Assembly: GCF_001676705.1 (NCBI RefSeq)
Contig: NZ_CP016170.1
Location: 2,914,001 to 2,978,000, forward strand
DNA: 64,000 bases
Direction: 5' to 3'
Source of the DNA: Bordetella bronchialis
Lineage (GTDB): Bacteria > Pseudomonadota > Gammaproteobacteria > Burkholderiales > Burkholderiaceae_B
A program made the position numbers and the translations under genes. Below are positions 42,302 through 51,447 of this stretch, piece after piece. The notes beneath the pieces were generated by a model. It was not told where the DNA came from. It was given only the letters and a program-made list of their open reading frames with translations, and ran no database searches. Numbering within the stretch: position 1 is the stretch's first letter; the number at the start of each line of letters is the position of its first letter.

Positions 42302-43732
42302 GGTCCGCAGGGGCAGCGTCGCCGTCGCGCCGGCAGGCTTCGCAGGCTGCGGTGAGCCCGAGGCGGGCCCCACCCAGCGCAGGCTGAATCCGATCACCGT
42401 ACGGCCCGGTTCGGACAGGGCGAATACGCGGCCCCCGTGCATCCGCGCGATCGCGCGCACAATGGCAAGGCCCAGGCCATGTCCCTCCGCGCGCCCCGCG
42501 CGGGCATCGTCCACCCTGTAGAAACGATCGAAAATGCGCGGCAAGGCCTGCGGCGGAATCGCCGCGCCGCCGTTGGCCACCCGGATCTCCACTTCGCTTG
42601 GCGACGCATGGCAGGCGATCTCCAGCGTCGTGTCAGGCGGGGACGCCTTGATGGCATTGGCCACCAGGTTGGAGACCGCGCGGCGCAGCAGCCGCGGGTT
42701 CGCGCGTATGCGCGCGTCCCCGGCCACGTGCGCCGTCAAACGCGCCTCTTGCAGCGCCGCATCGTAGTAGTCGACGACATGGCGGATTTCGCTGCTTATC
42801 TGGACTTCGTCCAGGTCGCGCGCCAGTTCGCCTCCGTCGGCGCGCGCCAGGAACAACATGTCGTTGACCAGGGCCTTCAAGGAGACGAGCTCCTCCAGGT
42901 TGGATTCCAGCACCTCGCGCAGTTCCGCGTTGGACCGGTCGGAAGCCAGGACGATCTCGGTGCCATTGATCAGCGTCGCCAAGGGAGTGCGCAGCTCGTG
43001 CGCCACGTCGGCATTGAAACCCTCCAACTGGCGATACGCCGCCTGCAGGCGATCCAAGGTGCTGTTGAAGGCCATCGACAGTTCACGCAGCTCGCGGTCG
43101 ATACCGCCGACGGGCAGGCGCAGGTCCAGCCGGTCGGGCTGGATGCGGGCGGCCTGGCGCGAAAGACTTTGCACGGGTGCCAGGCCACGGCGAACCGCCC
43201 AGGCAGACAGCAGGGCCGTGGCCCCCACCCAGACGCCGCATATGGCCAAGAGCACGGTGGCGTAGCCGTAGAGGAACTCCGCGCTGGGCTGCGTGTCGAT
43301 GGCCACCGTCAGTACGGCGCCGGGCGCGGCCGGCGAGTCCACGCGAACCTGCAATGCACGCACCGGATTCCCGGCTGGCGTTTCGAATGCCACCTCGCGG
43401 CGGTCGGCGGCTTGTGCCGGGGGCGCGGGGGATACGCCGTATAGAAGCCGGCCGTTCGGATCGACCAGCCACACTTTCAGGTTGTTGTGGCCGATAAGGA
43501 TGTTGTCCAGCGTGCCCTTGAGGGCCTGCAGCTCGCCGGACGTGCCCTGCATGCCGACCAAATGGTCGATCAGGTCGAGCTTCCCGGCGACCTCGGCCAT
43601 TTCGCGGCGCTGTACCTCATACTTGAGCGCCAGATAAAGGGTATAGCCGGCGACGCTCGAAACCAGCAGCGCGATCGCCGCCAGGTAAAGCGTCAGGCGC
43701 AGGCGGATGGACGCGATCGGCCGGAGCTTCAT
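42299..43732 (-). CDS. copS: Copper-sensing histidine kinase (CopS/CusS type)
   Basis: 477 residues: two membrane helices flanking a periplasmic sensor (about 40-165), a HAMP linker, H-box FNADVAHELRTPLATL, N-box NLVANAIKAS, and G-box GHGLGLAIV. The architecture matches CusS/CopS of heavy-metal sensing kinases. The ATG overlaps the copR stop (ATGA). It likely phosphorylates CopR on periplasmic copper. It is transcribed from the copR promoter. Confidence 0.9.
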   Translation of the reverse strand: MKLRPIASIRLRLTLYLAAIALLVSSVAGYTLYLALKYEVQRREMAEVAGKLDLIDHLVGMQGTSGELQALKGTLDNILIGHNNLKVWLVDPNGRLLYGVSPAPPAQAADRREVAFETPAGNPVRALQVRVDSPAAPGAVLTVAIDTQPSAEFLYGYATVLLAICGVWVGATALLSAWAVRRGLAPVQSLSRQAARIQPDRLDLRLPVGGIDRELRELSMAFNSTLDRLQAAYRQLEGFNADVAHELRTPLATLINGTEIVLASDRSNAELREVLESNLEELVSLKALVNDMLFLARADGGELARDLDEVQISSEIRHVVDYYDAALQEARLTAHVAGDARIRANPRLLRRAVSNLVANAIKASPPDTTLEIACHASPSEVEIRVANGGAAIPPQALPRIFDRFYRVDDARAGRAEGHGLGLAIVRAIARMHGGRVFALSEPGRTVIGFSLRWVGPASGSPQPAKPAGATATLPLRT

Positions 43733-44403
43733 GCCTTGCCTTGCTTCAATACATAGCCCTGGCCCCGCACCGTGTGCAGCAGCTTGACAGGGAAGGGATC
43801 GTCCAGCTTGGCGCGCAGCCGGCGGATGGCGACCTCGATGACATTGGTATCGCTGTCGAAGTGCATATCCCACACCTGCTCGGCCAGGGTGGCGCGCGAC
43901 ACGACTTCGCCCTGGCGGCGCAACATCAGCGATAGCAGTACGTATTCCTTGGCCGTCAGGTCCAGCCGCGTACCGGCGCGGTGCGCCTTGCGGCGCACCA
44001 CGTCCAGCTCCAGGTCCGCCAGCTTCAGCAGCGTGGCTTCGTGGCTGCGGCCGCGGCGCAGCAAAGCATGCACGCGCGCGAGCAGTTCAGAAAAGGCGAA
44101 GGGCTTGACCAGGTAATCGTCGGCGCCGCCTTCCAGGCCCCGGACGCGGTCCTCCACCTTGTCGCGGGCGGTCAGCATGAGCACCGGCGTATTGGCACTT
44201 TTGCGCAGTTCCGCCAGGATGCCGAAGCCGTCCATGCCCGGCAGCATGACATCCAGGATGATCAGGTCATGGCCCCCGGCCAGCGCTGCGCGCCGTCCGG
44301 CAATGCCATCGCGCGCGAGCGACACCTGATAGTTTCGCTCGGACAAGCCCTTGCACAGGTGATCGGCAAGCTTGTGTTCGTCTTCGATGATGAGTAGCCG
44401 CAT
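43729..44403 (-). CDS. copR: Copper response regulator (CopR/CusR, OmpR family)
   Basis: 224 residues: receiver domain with Asp in LIILDVMLPGMDG (about residue 51) and Lys in VKPFAFSEL, then an OmpR/PhoB winged-helix (VISRAT-like EVVSRATLAEQVWDMHFDSDTNVIEV). The start at 44403 (MRLLIIEDEHK) gives the standard length; longer upstream frame is not supported. It should bind the cop-box elements at 37569 and 42287. Overlaps copS by four nt. Confidence 0.92.
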   Translation of the reverse strand: MRLLIIEDEHKLADHLCKGLSERNYQVSLARDGIAGRRAALAGGHDLIILDVMLPGMDGFGILAELRKSANTPVLMLTARDKVEDRVRGLEGGADDYLVKPFAFSELLARVHALLRRGRSHEATLLKLADLELDVVRRKAHRAGTRLDLTAKEYVLLSLMLRRQGEVVSRATLAEQVWDMHFDSDTNVIEVAIRRLRAKLDDPFPVKLLHTVRGQGYVLKQGKA

Positions 44404-44595
44404 GGGATGCCGGGGCGGGGCGAGAACAATAAACAGCATTATCCCGCACGCGGCGCGCATGCCTCTTGCGGCAAATGCAAAGAAACATTATGGTCTGCGG
44501 GCGAAATCCGTCCGCGGGGGCTTTTCGCGATATCGACCGGACGACAGCAGCCGGACAGCGCGTTCCTTCGTACTCGATTTCGTGGAGCATCACCC

Positions 44596-45690
44596 ATGTC
44601 CCTGCACCGGTTGTTCGCCCGGCTCGCCGCCGGCCTGTTCATCGTTACCGCTTTTTCCGCGACCGCGGCGCCTGACGGCGCCACTCCCGCCAAACGGGCC
44701 CCCCTGGTCCTGGCCGACGAAGGCAGCTTCTTTGTCGGCGGCCGCGAAGTGCCTTCCGACACGTTGTCGCTGACGCCCAAGTACGATCCCCACGGGACCG
44801 TGACGGTGGACCAGATGTACGTGCAATACCAGATCCCGGTCCACGCCCGCCGCTATTCCATCACCCTGATCCACGGCTGCTGCCTGACGGGCAAGACCTG
44901 GGAGACCACGCCCGACGGCAGGATGGGCTGGAACCAGTACTTCGTGCGCAAGGGCTACGCCACCTACACCATCGACCAGGCGGGCCGCGGGCGTTCCGCC
45001 ACGGACATCTCCGCGATCAATGCCGCGCACCTGGGCAAGGCCGCGCCCGATACGCTGCCCGCGGTATTCGCCGCCGGCCACGAGGCCGCCTGGACCATCT
45101 TCCGCTTCGGTCCCAGGTACCCGGAAGCCTACAAGGACACGCAATTCCCCGTGCAAGCCCAGGGCGAACTGTGGCAGCAGATGGTGCCCGACTGGATCAC
45201 CGCCTTGCCCACGCCCAACCCCACCGTGCCGGACCTGTCCAAGCTGGCCATCAAGCTCAAGGGCACGGTGTTGATGAGCCACTCGCAATCGGGCATCTAT
45301 CCCTTCCAGACCGCGCAGTTGAACAAGCAAGGCGTGGCGGGGATCGTCGCGGTGGAACCGGGCGAGTGTCCCAAGGTAGAGGAGGCCGAGGGATTGGTCG
45401 GCATACCCATCCTGGTGGTCTTCGGCGACCACGTGCAGGAGTCCAGCCGCTGGGCGCCGCGTTTCACGGCCTGCCAGGACTTTATCTCCGCCTTCAAGGC
45501 GGCCGGCGGCACGGGCGAGTTCCTGAGCCTGCCCGCCATCGGCATCCATGGCAACTCGCACATGATGATGCAGGACAAGAACAACCTGCAGGTCGCGGAC
45601 CTGATCCTGGCCTGGATCGATCGCAACGTCGAGCGCGCGGGGCAGGCGGCGTCCGCCGGCAAGCGGACCCGCGACCAGCGTCCGTCGTGA
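44596..45690 (+). CDS. Exported alpha/beta-hydrolase (esterase-like)
   Basis: 364 residues; GTGGAG lies before the ATG and a signal peptide ends near SATAAP. The nucleophile is likely the second Ser of SHSQSG, in the elbow after the strand KLKGTVLM; the His lies in GIHGNSHMMM and an Asp near FGDHVQ. An unusual Cys pair, HGCCLTG, sits where the oxyanion loop should be. It is 21 nt from a second hydrolase gene and probably co-transcribed. Substrate unknown; periplasmic esterase or lipase activity is most likely. Confidence 0.82.
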   Translation: MSLHRLFARLAAGLFIVTAFSATAAPDGATPAKRAPLVLADEGSFFVGGREVPSDTLSLTPKYDPHGTVTVDQMYVQYQIPVHARRYSITLIHGCCLTGKTWETTPDGRMGWNQYFVRKGYATYTIDQAGRGRSATDISAINAAHLGKAAPDTLPAVFAAGHEAAWTIFRFGPRYPEAYKDTQFPVQAQGELWQQMVPDWITALPTPNPTVPDLSKLAIKLKGTVLMSHSQSGIYPFQTAQLNKQGVAGIVAVEPGECPKVEEAEGLVGIPILVVFGDHVQESSRWAPRFTACQDFISAFKAAGGTGEFLSLPAIGIHGNSHMMMQDKNNLQVADLILAWIDRNVERAGQAASAGKRTRDQRPS

Positions 45691-45711
45691 ACGGACATCG
45701 GGGAGACAGCC

Positions 45712-46605
45712 ATGAAGAAAACAATGACGGCATGGGCCCTGGTGGGTGCATGCGCCGTGTCCGGCGTCGCCGCCGCGCGGGCAGCCGACGTGGGCGCGCA
45801 AGCGGACAGCCAGCGCCATCATGTCCTAGTGCAGGCCGCGCCGGATGTCCGCATCGACGTCATCGAAGAGGGCGCCGGCCGCCCGCTGGTGCTGCTGCCG
45901 TCCCGCGGGCGCGGCGCGGAGGACTTCGACGACGTGGCGCGGCGCCTGGCCCAGGCCGGCTATCGGGTGCTGCGCCCGCAGCCCCGGGGCATAGGCCGGA
46001 GCACTGGTCCCATGCGGAACATCACCCTGCACGATCTGGGCAATGACGTCGCGGCGGTCATCCGCGACCAGGCGGGACAGCCCGTCGTCATCGTCGGCCA
46101 TGCCTTCGGCAACTGGGTCGCGCGGACCACCGCCGTGGACCACCCCGGGCTGGTGCGCGGCGTCGCGATCGTGGCGGCGGCCGCCAAGCAGTATCCGCCC
46201 GGCCTGAGCGAACACGTGGACCGCAGCGCCGACCTGTCGCTGCCCGATGCCGAGCGCGTGAAGTCGCTGCAGTACGCGTTCTTCGCGCCGGGCCACGACG
46301 CCCGCGCATGGCTGCGTGGCTGGTATCCGGCGGTCAACGAAAGCCAACGCCTGGCCGGCAAGGCGACGAAGCAGTCGGATTGGTGGTCCGGCGGCAAGGT
46401 GCCCATGCTGGACCTGCAGGCGGGCAGCGATCCCTTCAAGCCGGCATCCACCCGCAACGAGGTCAAGGACGAGTTCGGCGACCGGGTGACGATGGTCGTC
46501 ATTCCCGGCGCCGGCCACGCCCTGGTACCGGAGGCGCCGGCCGCCGTGGTCGACGCGATCGTCAAGTGGGAAAAATCGCTGCCGCGCGCGGCGGCGGGGG
46601 GATAA
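45712..46605 (+). CDS. Exported alpha/beta-hydrolase-fold protein with Ser to Ala at the nucleophile
   Basis: 297 residues with a signal peptide (about 1-24, ending AARAAD). The nucleophile elbow reads IVGHAFGNW: position 131 is Ala where catalytic hydrolases have Ser (GCC codon at 46102-46104). The acid (AGSDPF) and His (GAGHALVPE) regions are kept. It may be a non-hydrolytic member, or use another mechanism. It follows the 44596 hydrolase by 21 nt. The family is otherwise clear. Confidence 0.83.
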   Translation: MKKTMTAWALVGACAVSGVAAARAADVGAQADSQRHHVLVQAAPDVRIDVIEEGAGRPLVLLPSRGRGAEDFDDVARRLAQAGYRVLRPQPRGIGRSTGPMRNITLHDLGNDVAAVIRDQAGQPVVIVGHAFGNWVARTTAVDHPGLVRGVAIVAAAAKQYPPGLSEHVDRSADLSLPDAERVKSLQYAFFAPGHDARAWLRGWYPAVNESQRLAGKATKQSDWWSGGKVPMLDLQAGSDPFKPASTRNEVKDEFGDRVTMVVIPGAGHALVPEAPAAVVDAIVKWEKSLPRAAAGG

Positions 46606-46749
46606 GGCCGGGGCCTGGTGCGCCTGACCGCGCGTGCCGGGCCTGACGCCGCCTGTCTTCGGGCCGCGGTCCGTTTCCGTCGTTCCCCGGGGTGCTGGGG
46701 GCGCGCGACGTGCCCGCTCCGGGAAGTACCGCCGGCAGGCGGCGGCCCA

Positions 46750-47151
46750 TCACGCCGCCGCCTGCAATGGCAGCGGGATGCCGCGTTCCTCGAAAACCCG
46801 CCGGACTTCGGCCAGGCCGTTCAATGCCGCCGGAAAGCCCGCATACACGGCCATCTGCATGACGATCTCGACGATCTCGGCCGGCGTGCAGCCGACATGC
46901 AGCGCGGCGTGCAGGTGTACGCGCAACTGGGGCGCCGCATTGCCCAGGGCGCAAAGGGCCGCGACCGTGGCCAGCTCGCGTTCGCGCAACCCTATGCCCG
47001 GACGGGCATAGATGTCGCCGAAAGGAAACTCGACCACGTAAGTGGCGAAATCGGGAAACGCCTGGCGCAGGCTTTCGACGACGGCGACGCCGGCCTCGCC
47101 GTCGACCGCGTGAAGCTGCCGCAAACCCGTGATGTAGCGCTCGGATGCCAT
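46750..47151 (-). CDS. Carboxymuconolactone-decarboxylase-family protein
   Basis: 133 residues; helices with ALCALGNAAPQLRVHLHAALHVGCTPAEIVEIVMQMAVYAG resemble the CMD/AhpD fold. The AhpD-type CxxC is not present: a single Cys at each of two positions. Both lactone-decarboxylating and peroxidase-like members exist, so the name is a fold call. The start at 47151 gives a family-sized protein. It is divergent from the LysR gene at 47275. Confidence 0.82.
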   Translation of the reverse strand: MASERYITGLRQLHAVDGEAGVAVVESLRQAFPDFATYVVEFPFGDIYARPGIGLRERELATVAALCALGNAAPQLRVHLHAALHVGCTPAEIVEIVMQMAVYAGFPAALNGLAEVRRVFEERGIPLPLQAAA

Positions 47152-47274
47152 GATGTCCGTCCTTGTCCGTTCCGGTTGATCGTCGCCGCCGCACGGATGC
47201 GCGATGGCCTTGGCGAGCACTTTAGGCATGGCCGCCGGACCGGGGAATGACCGATTTCGTGATACCTTTTCGAT

Positions 47275-48180
47275 ATGACCGCAGCCCTCGACTCCCGCGG
47301 CATCGCGCTGTTTCTCGCGGTGGCCGATACGCTCAGCTTCCGCCAGGCCGCGGAACGCCTGCACATGTCGCAACCGCCCCTCAGCCGCGCCATCCGCCAG
47401 CTGGAAGACCGCCTGGGCACGCCCCTGTTTTTCCGAGATACGCATACGGTACGGCTTACGCCCGCCGGAGAGCGCCTGCTTCCCCACGCGCGCCGTATCG
47501 TCCGCCTGCTGGAGCAGGCGCAGGCCAGCGTGGCGGCCCCGGCCTTGCCCGCGCGCCTGCGCCTGGGGCTGACCACCGCGGTGGAGCCGCCCTGGTTTCG
47601 CGGGATGGTGGGCCGCATCGCATCATGCGGACGCTTCGACGCGGTGCTGACGACCTCCGATAGTTCACCGCGCCTGGTGCGGCAATTGCGCGCGCGGCGG
47701 CTGGATGCCGCCTTCATCGCCTTGCCGACGGAGACGGAAGGCCTGTCCGTGACGATCCTGGACAGGCAGGCCATGATGGTGGCGATGTCCACCGCGCATC
47801 CGCTGGCCCGGCGCAGGAGCGTGTCGCTGCGCGAGCTGGGGGACACCACGATGTATGCGTTCGAAAGGGCGCGCCAGCCGGCATTCTTCGACCATTGCCA
47901 TGCCGTCTTCCGGCGCCATGGCTACGCGCCGCGCACCCTCAGGGAGCCGGAAGACCATCACGTGCTGCTGGCCGGCGTCGCGAACGGCGAAGCCTGCGCG
48001 CTGCTGCCGCGTTCCTTCATGTCCCTGAAACGGACCGGCGTCTGCTACCGGCCCTTGAAAGAGGGCGACGAACTGGCGGTTTCCATCGGCCTGGCGGCGC
48101 ATCCCGACCGCGCGGAGCTGCTGGGCTTGCTGCCCCGCCTGGTGCTGCCGTGGGCGGCAAAGGACCGCAAGACGGCCTGA
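47275..48180 (+). CDS. LysR-family transcriptional regulator
   Basis: 301 residues. HTH region LSFRQAAERLHMSQPPLSRAIRQLEDRLG is classical, followed by an effector domain. It lies 123 bp from the divergent CMD-family gene, whose promoter it probably controls. The gap contains near-repeats such as TTTCGTGATACC and TTTTCGATAT close to the LysR start, potential LysR contact sites. The ligand is unknown. Confidence 0.9.
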   Translation: MTAALDSRGIALFLAVADTLSFRQAAERLHMSQPPLSRAIRQLEDRLGTPLFFRDTHTVRLTPAGERLLPHARRIVRLLEQAQASVAAPALPARLRLGLTTAVEPPWFRGMVGRIASCGRFDAVLTTSDSSPRLVRQLRARRLDAAFIALPTETEGLSVTILDRQAMMVAMSTAHPLARRRSVSLRELGDTTMYAFERARQPAFFDHCHAVFRRHGYAPRTLREPEDHHVLLAGVANGEACALLPRSFMSLKRTGVCYRPLKEGDELAVSIGLAAHPDRAELLGLLPRLVLPWAAKDRKTA

Positions 48181-48232
48181 CGCCCCGCCATGCCCGCCGC
48201 CACGGCGCGCGCTATCGCGATACGCCACGGCG

Positions 48233-48251
48233 CCCGGGCCGACGGCCCGGG
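48233..48251. terminator. GC-rich hairpin between convergent LysR and Bug genes
   Basis: CCCGGGCC and GGCCCGGG form a perfect eight-bp stem with a three-nt loop (GAC). No T-tract follows. It lies 53 nt after the LysR stop and 29 nt before the Bug gene stop, and a further partial copy of GGCCCGG follows. Confidence 0.45.
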
Positions 48252-48279
48252 CCAACGGCCCGGCCATCCCCAAGGCGCC

Positions 48280-49248
48280 TCATTCCACCTGCGCGCCCGA
48301 TGCCTTCACCACTTCGGCCCATTTGGCCAGCGCGGCGTCGACCTGCTGGCTGAACTCCCGCGGCGTCGTCGCATACACGACCGCCCCCTGGGCGGCGAAC
48401 TTCTCCGCGATTTCCGGGGTGGCCAGCAGCTGGTTGATGTCGCGGTTCATCTTGTCGACCTTGTCCGCGCTGACGCCGCCCGCCGCGAACAGGCCGAACC
48501 AGGGGTTCACGTCGAACGAGGGGTAGCCTTGTTCCGCGATCGTCGGAATATCGGGCGCGCTGGCCGACCGCTTGGCGCTCGTGACGGCCAGCGGCAGCAA
48601 GGTCCCCGCATCGATATACCCCTTGACCGACGGAAAGCTGGTGAACACCACGTCGATCTGGCCGCCCAGCAGGTCCTGGATGGCGGGCGCGGCGCCGCGA
48701 TAGGGCACATGCACCATCTTCACCCCGGCCGCGCCGTTGAACATTTCCCCCAGCAAATGGTTGACCGAGCCGTTGCCGGCCGAGCCGAAGGTCATGCGTT
48801 TTTCCTTGGCGGCCTTTACCAGGTCCTGCAGGCTCCTGATACCCGACTTCGGGCTGGTGACCACGACAAAGGGCAGGGTGGCGACCGTGGCCACGGGCGT
48901 GAAGTCTTTCTTCACGTCGAAGGGCAGATGACGATAGATGGCGGGATTGATGGCATGCGAGCCCTCGTAGCTCATCAGTAGCGTATAGCCATCGGTTCCG
49001 GACTTGGCCACGTATTCCATGCCGATGTTGCCGCCCGCGCCCGCGCGGTTTTCCACCACGACGGACTGCTTCCATTTCTGGCCCAGGAACTGGCCCAGGA
49101 TGCGCGCCAGCGTATCCGAAGCGCCGCCAGGCGCCTGCGGCACCACCAGGTGCACGGGCTTGTCGGGAAAGGCGTCGGCCGCCAGGGCGGGGGTCGCGAT
49201 ACAGGCGGCGGCCAGGACGGCGCCGAGCATCCGGGGGATGATCCGCAT
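48280..49248 (-). CDS. Bug-family (TctC) periplasmic substrate-binding protein
   Basis: 322 residues; the start at 49248 follows CGGAGACATA. Signal peptide ends ALAAD. Pocket loop PQAPGGASDTLAR (Gln replaces the usual Tyr/Phe after Pro), second lobe MVHVPYRGAAPAIQDL. It is divergent from a TauD-type dioxygenase with a hairpin-bearing 112-bp gap, so the receptor may bind the dioxygenase's sulfonate, aryloxyalkanoate or similar substrate. Confidence 0.92.
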   Translation of the reverse strand: MRIIPRMLGAVLAAACIATPALAADAFPDKPVHLVVPQAPGGASDTLARILGQFLGQKWKQSVVVENRAGAGGNIGMEYVAKSGTDGYTLLMSYEGSHAINPAIYRHLPFDVKKDFTPVATVATLPFVVVTSPKSGIRSLQDLVKAAKEKRMTFGSAGNGSVNHLLGEMFNGAAGVKMVHVPYRGAAPAIQDLLGGQIDVVFTSFPSVKGYIDAGTLLPLAVTSAKRSASAPDIPTIAEQGYPSFDVNPWFGLFAAGGVSADKVDKMNRDINQLLATPEIAEKFAAQGAVVYATTPREFSQQVDAALAKWAEVVKASGAQVE

Positions 49249-49271
49249 TATGTCTCCGTATAATTTATTGT

Positions 49272-49290
49272 CGCGAAGCCGGGCTTCGCG
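49272..49290. promoter_or_regulatory. Perfect inverted repeat in the Bug/TauD divergent promoter
   Basis: CGCGAAGC and GCTTCGCG form a perfect eight-bp stem with a three-nt loop, in the middle of the 112-bp gap. A TATAAT lies at 49259-49264 and TACAAT at 49302-49307. An operator for an unlinked regulator is the best guess. Confidence 0.5.
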
Positions 49291-49360
49291 TTCACAAATC
49301 ATACAATGGGCCACGCCGGCGCCCGATGGCGCCGCGTCTTCGGTCCCTATCGGAGACAAC

Positions 49361-50185
49361 ATGGAAAGCCGCAAGATCGCCGGGGCGCTGGGTGCGGAAA
49401 TCACCGGCATCGACCTGCGCAAGAAGCTCGACGCGTCGCAGGCCGCCGAAGTACGCAAGGCGCTGCTGGATCACCAGGTCATTTTCCTGCGCGACCAGGA
49501 CCTGAGCCCGCAGCAATTCCTGGACTTCGCGCACGCGATGGGAACGCCCATCGAGTATCCCTTCGTGAAGGGGCTGGACGGTTTTCCGCAGATCATCGAA
49601 GTCAAGAAGCTGGAAAACGAACGCGTCAACTTCGGCGGCATCTGGCATTCCGACACCACGTACTTGGAAGAGCCGCCGATGGGCTCCATGCTGCTGTCGC
49701 GCGAGATCCCGCCGTACGGCGGCGATACCCTGTTCGCCAACCAGTACCTGGCCTACGAGGCGCTGTCGGACACGATGAAGCGCCTGCTGGACGGGCTGGT
49801 GGGCATCAGCACCTCGGCCAAGGCCGACGTATCGAAGACCCGCGAAGACCGCATGAAGTCCGACGGCAAGCAGGAAGCGCCACGCAACTACATCGCCGAA
49901 CATCCCATCGTGCGCACGCATCCGGAAACCGGGCGCAAGGCCTTGTACGTGAACGTCGCGCATACCGCCGGCATCAAGGGCATGACGGAACAGGAAAGCG
50001 CGCCGCTGCTGTCCTTCCTTTTCGAACACCAGGTCAAGCCGGAGTTCACCTGCCGCTTCATGTGGACGAAGAACGCGATCGCCTTCTGGGACAATCGCTG
50101 CGCCATGCACAACCCGGTCAACGACTACCATGGCCACCGCCGCGTCATGCACCGCATCACGCTCAAGGGCGACCGGCCGCGTTGA
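49361..50185 (+). CDS. TauD/TfdA-family Fe(II)/2-oxoglutarate dioxygenase
   Basis: 274 residues from an ATG behind CGGAGAC. The iron-binding HxD is HSD (His96, Asp98), and the distal His plus 2-oxoglutarate-binding Arg are in the C-terminal HGHRRVMHRITLKGD. FWDNRCAMHNPVNDY matches the TfdA/TauD core. Such enzymes open taurine, sulfonates or aryloxyacetates by hydroxylation. Substrate specificity cannot be chosen from sequence. It is divergent from a Bug receptor. Confidence 0.9.
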   Translation: MESRKIAGALGAEITGIDLRKKLDASQAAEVRKALLDHQVIFLRDQDLSPQQFLDFAHAMGTPIEYPFVKGLDGFPQIIEVKKLENERVNFGGIWHSDTTYLEEPPMGSMLLSREIPPYGGDTLFANQYLAYEALSDTMKRLLDGLVGISTSAKADVSKTREDRMKSDGKQEAPRNYIAEHPIVRTHPETGRKALYVNVAHTAGIKGMTEQESAPLLSFLFEHQVKPEFTCRFMWTKNAIAFWDNRCAMHNPVNDYHGHRRVMHRITLKGDRPR

Positions 50186-50254
50186 GGGCTGTGGGAAGCG
50201 GGCCCGCGCCCCACGGCCCTTCGCCTGGAGGCTCATCGGGCGCTCGCCCGGCCT

Positions 50255-51268
50255 TCACTGGGGGCTCAGCTTCATCATCGCCGCCAGGCGCTGGTTGCGC
50301 GCCAGCTCATCCTGGTAGAAGGCATCGGCCTGTGCCAGCGTCATGGGCGTCATCGGCCGGTTGCCGGTCTCCACGGACCACTTCTGGTATCGCTCGCCGT
50401 TGACCACCGAGGAGATTGCCGCGTGCAGCGTCTCCACGACGGGCTGGGGGGTCTTGGCGTTGACGAAGATACCGGGCCAGACCTTGTAATCGAACGCCTT
50501 CAGTACCTTGCTTTCCCCGGCGGCCGGAACATCGGGCAGCAGCGGATTGCGTCCGGCGGTGGCCATGCTGACCGCCTTGAGCCGGCCGCTGCGGATCATA
50601 TCCAGCACCGATGAAATCAAGGGGATGAAAGCGTAGTCCAGCCCCTTGCCGATCAAGTCCTGCACAATGGGCGAAATCCCCTTGTAGGGAACATCCAGGG
50701 ACTGGATGCCGGCCTGTGCGCGAAAATCGGCCGCCGCCAGGTGAGGCGTGGAACCGATGCCCCAATTGCCGAAGGAATATTCGGCCGCGCCGGGGGCTTT
50801 CATGCGGGCGATCAGTTCGTCGATGTTGCCAGGGGCATCGTCCCGCGCGGTAACCAGGACCAGATCGGAGAAAATCAGCGGATGCAATAAGCGCAGTTCA
50901 TCGGGCCGGTACTTCGCCGATGCGGAAACAATCGGGTTCATCACCGCGTCGTTGCCGGTCAGGACCACCAGGTAATGGCCGTCGGCGGGCTGGCGCAGAT
51001 ACGTCATCGTGGCGACGCTGCCGCCCGCGCCCCCCTGGTTCTCGATCACCACGGGCTTGCCCAGTATGTGCTGCAGCTGGCCGGACAGCTGCCTTGCCGC
51101 CACATCGCCGCCGCCGCCCGCCGGGTAGCCCACCTTGATCACGATATTCTGCGAAGGAAAGGTGTCCGCCGCCGCATTGGCCATGGCCATGCAGGCGGCG
51201 GCGAAAAGGGCTGCCCGTCCAAGGCGGTCGAGCCAATACGATAAGAGCGCGAATGAAAAGCGGGGCAT
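50255..51268 (-). CDS. Bug-family (TctC) periplasmic substrate-binding protein
   Basis: 337 residues; the start at 51268 follows CCGGAGACTGCC. The signal peptide is long, ending ANAAADT. Pocket loop GYPAGGGGDVAARQL, more divergent than other Bug members here; second lobe LDVPYKGISPIVQDL. It is the third gene of a minus-strand run with a tautomerase (179 nt gap) and an alpha/beta-hydrolase, so it may bind the substrate that this proposed pathway degrades. Confidence 0.9.
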   Translation of the reverse strand: MPRFSFALLSYWLDRLGRAALFAAACMAMANAAADTFPSQNIVIKVGYPAGGGGDVAARQLSGQLQHILGKPVVIENQGGAGGSVATMTYLRQPADGHYLVVLTGNDAVMNPIVSASAKYRPDELRLLHPLIFSDLVLVTARDDAPGNIDELIARMKAPGAAEYSFGNWGIGSTPHLAAADFRAQAGIQSLDVPYKGISPIVQDLIGKGLDYAFIPLISSVLDMIRSGRLKAVSMATAGRNPLLPDVPAAGESKVLKAFDYKVWPGIFVNAKTPQPVVETLHAAISSVVNGERYQKWSVETGNRPMTPMTLAQADAFYQDELARNQRLAAMMKLSPQ

Positions 51269-51447
51269 GGCAGTCTCCGGTATGGTGCTTGTGCGCGGCG
51301 CAACGGCTGGCGCCGCGATCGGTTCGGCGCGCATTCCACTGTCGTGCCGGCCGCGTCCCCGCCGGTTGCCTTTCATGAGCAGTGCTCGGAAGGGCAGTGA
51401 AAAAAACATCTTGCGCCCGCCCGGCATGGCGCGCGGGCGGCAGGCTG

